From Sphingobacteriaceae bacterium (GTDB lineage Bacteria > Bacteroidota > Bacteroidia > B-17B0 > Aurantibacillaceae): a stretch of DNA of 6,448 nucleotides. The stretch's first letter is position 1; the number at the start of each line of letters is the position of its first letter. The stretch lies in NCBI GenBank assembly GCA_025360355.1, contig JANYCL010000324.1, positions 1-6,448 of the forward strand. The letters run 5' to 3'. Below are positions 5,460 through 6,448 of the stretch, one piece after another. The notes below the pieces were generated by a model, which saw only the letters and a list, made by a program, of their open reading frames with translations, had not been told where the DNA came from and ran no database searches. The translations under genes and the position numbers were made by a program.

Positions 5460-6448
5460 ATAATGTTACACCGAGTATTGTAACATCATCTACTTGCTCA
5501 AGATTACCTCTCCATTTCTCAAATGCTGCATTTAGGATTTCTCTTTTTTCAGAGTTTGGTTTCGAATTGATCTCTGAGAGTAAAGTTTCTAATTGCTTAT
5601 GCTTGAATTTTTTTCCCTTTTCTCCGCCAAACTGATCCGCATAACCATCAGTGAATAAATACAAACAATCACCTTTTATATATTTCAAATTATATGTTTT
5701 AAAATCTTCTTTTCTTTCCCCAATCCCTATCGGCATTTTATCGTTCGACAATTCCGTTCTGTTATTTTCTGAAATTAAAATGGGTTTATTGTTAGCGGTT
5801 GCATACGTAATTTCACCATTATCACGGTTCATGCAAATTAAAACCCCGTCCATTCCGTCTTTTTGCGATTCGGCTGACAAGTTTCTAATTAATTTTTCGC
5901 GCAAGTAATTAAATATTTTTCCCGGCTGCAAAATATTTTTCTCTACAATTGCTTCGTTCAACAAAGATGCATTCAGTAAACTCATAAAAGCCCCCGGAAC
6001 ACCATGACCTGTACTATCACAAACGGCCAAATAAAAACTATTTCCCTTTGTAGTAGCCCAATAAAAATCACCGCTCACAATATCTTTTGGCTTATACAAT
6101 ACAAAATAATTTTTTAATTCCTCGTCCAATAAACTATCGTGCGCCAATAATGTTTTCTGTATTTTTTTTGCATATTGAATGGAATCCAGGATCTCCTTTT
6201 GTTTTTCTTCAACAACCGATTTTTGTTTTTCAATGATCAGTTTTTGCCGTTGCGAGATTTTGTACCGGTTATACATAAAACCCGCGAAAATAATTACCAA
6301 TATTAATCCGCCATACAAATAATATCTGCGTGTCTGTTCACTTTTTAATTCGGCATGGATAGAGACGCGTTGCTCCATTGTTTTCAAACTATCTGATACA
6401 ACTTTCTTGGTATAATCAAATTCGAATTCCTTTTGGGCAATTTCCCGG
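5458..6448 (-). CDS. Membrane-anchored SpoIIE-type PP2C serine phosphatase, N-terminus cut by window edge
   Basis: The reading frame is open to the right edge, giving 329 visible residues from codon 6447-6445 onward. The TTG at 6387 is an internal Leu codon, not a credible start, because the frame continues through 20 further codons ('REIAQKEFEFDYTKK...'). After a charged helical stretch there is one transmembrane helix at visible residues about 43-60 ('YLYGGLILVIIFAGFMY'). A coiled coil follows (about 64-100, 'EKQKEILDSIQYAKKIQ'), then a SpoIIE/RsbU PP2C domain to the C-terminus. The likely metal-binding Asp residues are present at visible positions 127 (GDFYW), 144 (CDSTGHG), 267 (TDGYADQFGG) and 321 (QVDDV). 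Proteins of this type usually carry a periplasmic or N-terminal TPR sensor before the helix; that part is outside the window. It is a close paralogue of the next gene's C-terminus and would signal from the membrane to an unknown phosphoprotein in the cytosol. Confidence 0.95.
   Translation of the reverse strand, partial: REIAQKEFEFDYTKKVVSDSLKTMEQRVSIHAELKSEQTRRYYLYGGLILVIIFAGFMYNRYKISQRQKLIIEKQKSVVEEKQKEILDSIQYAKKIQKTLLAHDSLLDEELKNYFVLYKPKDIVSGDFYWATTKGNSFYLAVCDSTGHGVPGAFMSLLNASLLNEAIVEKNILQPGKIFNYLREKLIRNLSAESQKDGMDGVLICMNRDNGEITYATANNKPILISENNRTELSNDKMPIGIGERKEDFKTYNLKYIKGDCLYLFTDGYADQFGGEKGKKFKHKQLETLLSEINSKPNSEKREILNAAFEKWRGNLEQVDDVTILGVTL

Noticed and set aside
553..5908. Plus-strand ORFs of 60-97 codons
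   Set aside because: All lie mostly or wholly antisense to well-supported minus-strand genes, and their translations are low-complexity (Phe/Ile/Cys-rich) with no recognisable domain.
5458..6387. Translation start at TTG 6387 for the upstream phosphatase
   Set aside because: The frame stays open for 20 more codons to the window edge with family-like charged helical sequence, so the TTG is an internal Leu codon.
1..6448. CRISPR arrays, tRNA/rRNA genes, insertion sequences or phage genes
   Set aside because: No spaced short repeats, cloverleaf or rRNA-like stretches, transposase motifs or terminal inverted repeats were seen; the only long repeats are the in-frame GAF and TPR units.

Overview
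The window is AT-rich and every supported gene lies on the minus strand. It probably comes from a member of the Bacteroidota. The pointers are the lack of Shine-Dalgarno sequences before the starts, two boxes resembling the Bacteroidota -7 element (TAnnTTTG) just upstream of start codons, an HPPD with the N-terminus and 'PPPPQSYYD' segment I associate with that phylum, and paired SpoIIE-type phosphatases with large sensory N-termini. The phylum call rests on family recognition, not on a database search.

Layout, in transcription order (right to left). At 6448-5458 is the C-terminal part of a membrane-anchored phosphatase: one transmembrane helix, a coiled coil, then a SpoIIE/RsbU PP2C domain. 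Its N-terminus is off the window. A 120-base gap follows, holding a possible weak terminator and a promoter-like box. At 5337-1213 is a 1374-residue cytosolic paralogue built as about eight 40-residue TPRs, a coiled coil, four tandem GAF domains joined by equal-length signalling helices, and a SpoIIE/RsbU phosphatase domain. A 204-base gap follows with a second promoter-like box, a possible 19-residue leader ORF, and three AT-rich segments that can form two mutually exclusive RNA stems, one of which ends six bases before the next start. At 1008-1 is 4-hydroxyphenylpyruvate dioxygenase (tyrosine catabolism), cut by the left edge before its last iron ligand.

The two phosphatases look like a sensor/output pair: near-identical catalytic motifs under different inputs (membrane-linked versus soluble TPR and GAF). 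No sigma factor, anti-sigma kinase or STAS-domain antagonist is in the window, so their substrate is unknown. The dioxygenase is metabolically unrelated and probably just a neighbour.

The most unusual points are the 190-residue GAF array, whose middle segments alternate in an A-B-A-B pattern while other segments match the adjacent copy, and the attenuator-like leader before the dioxygenase gene.
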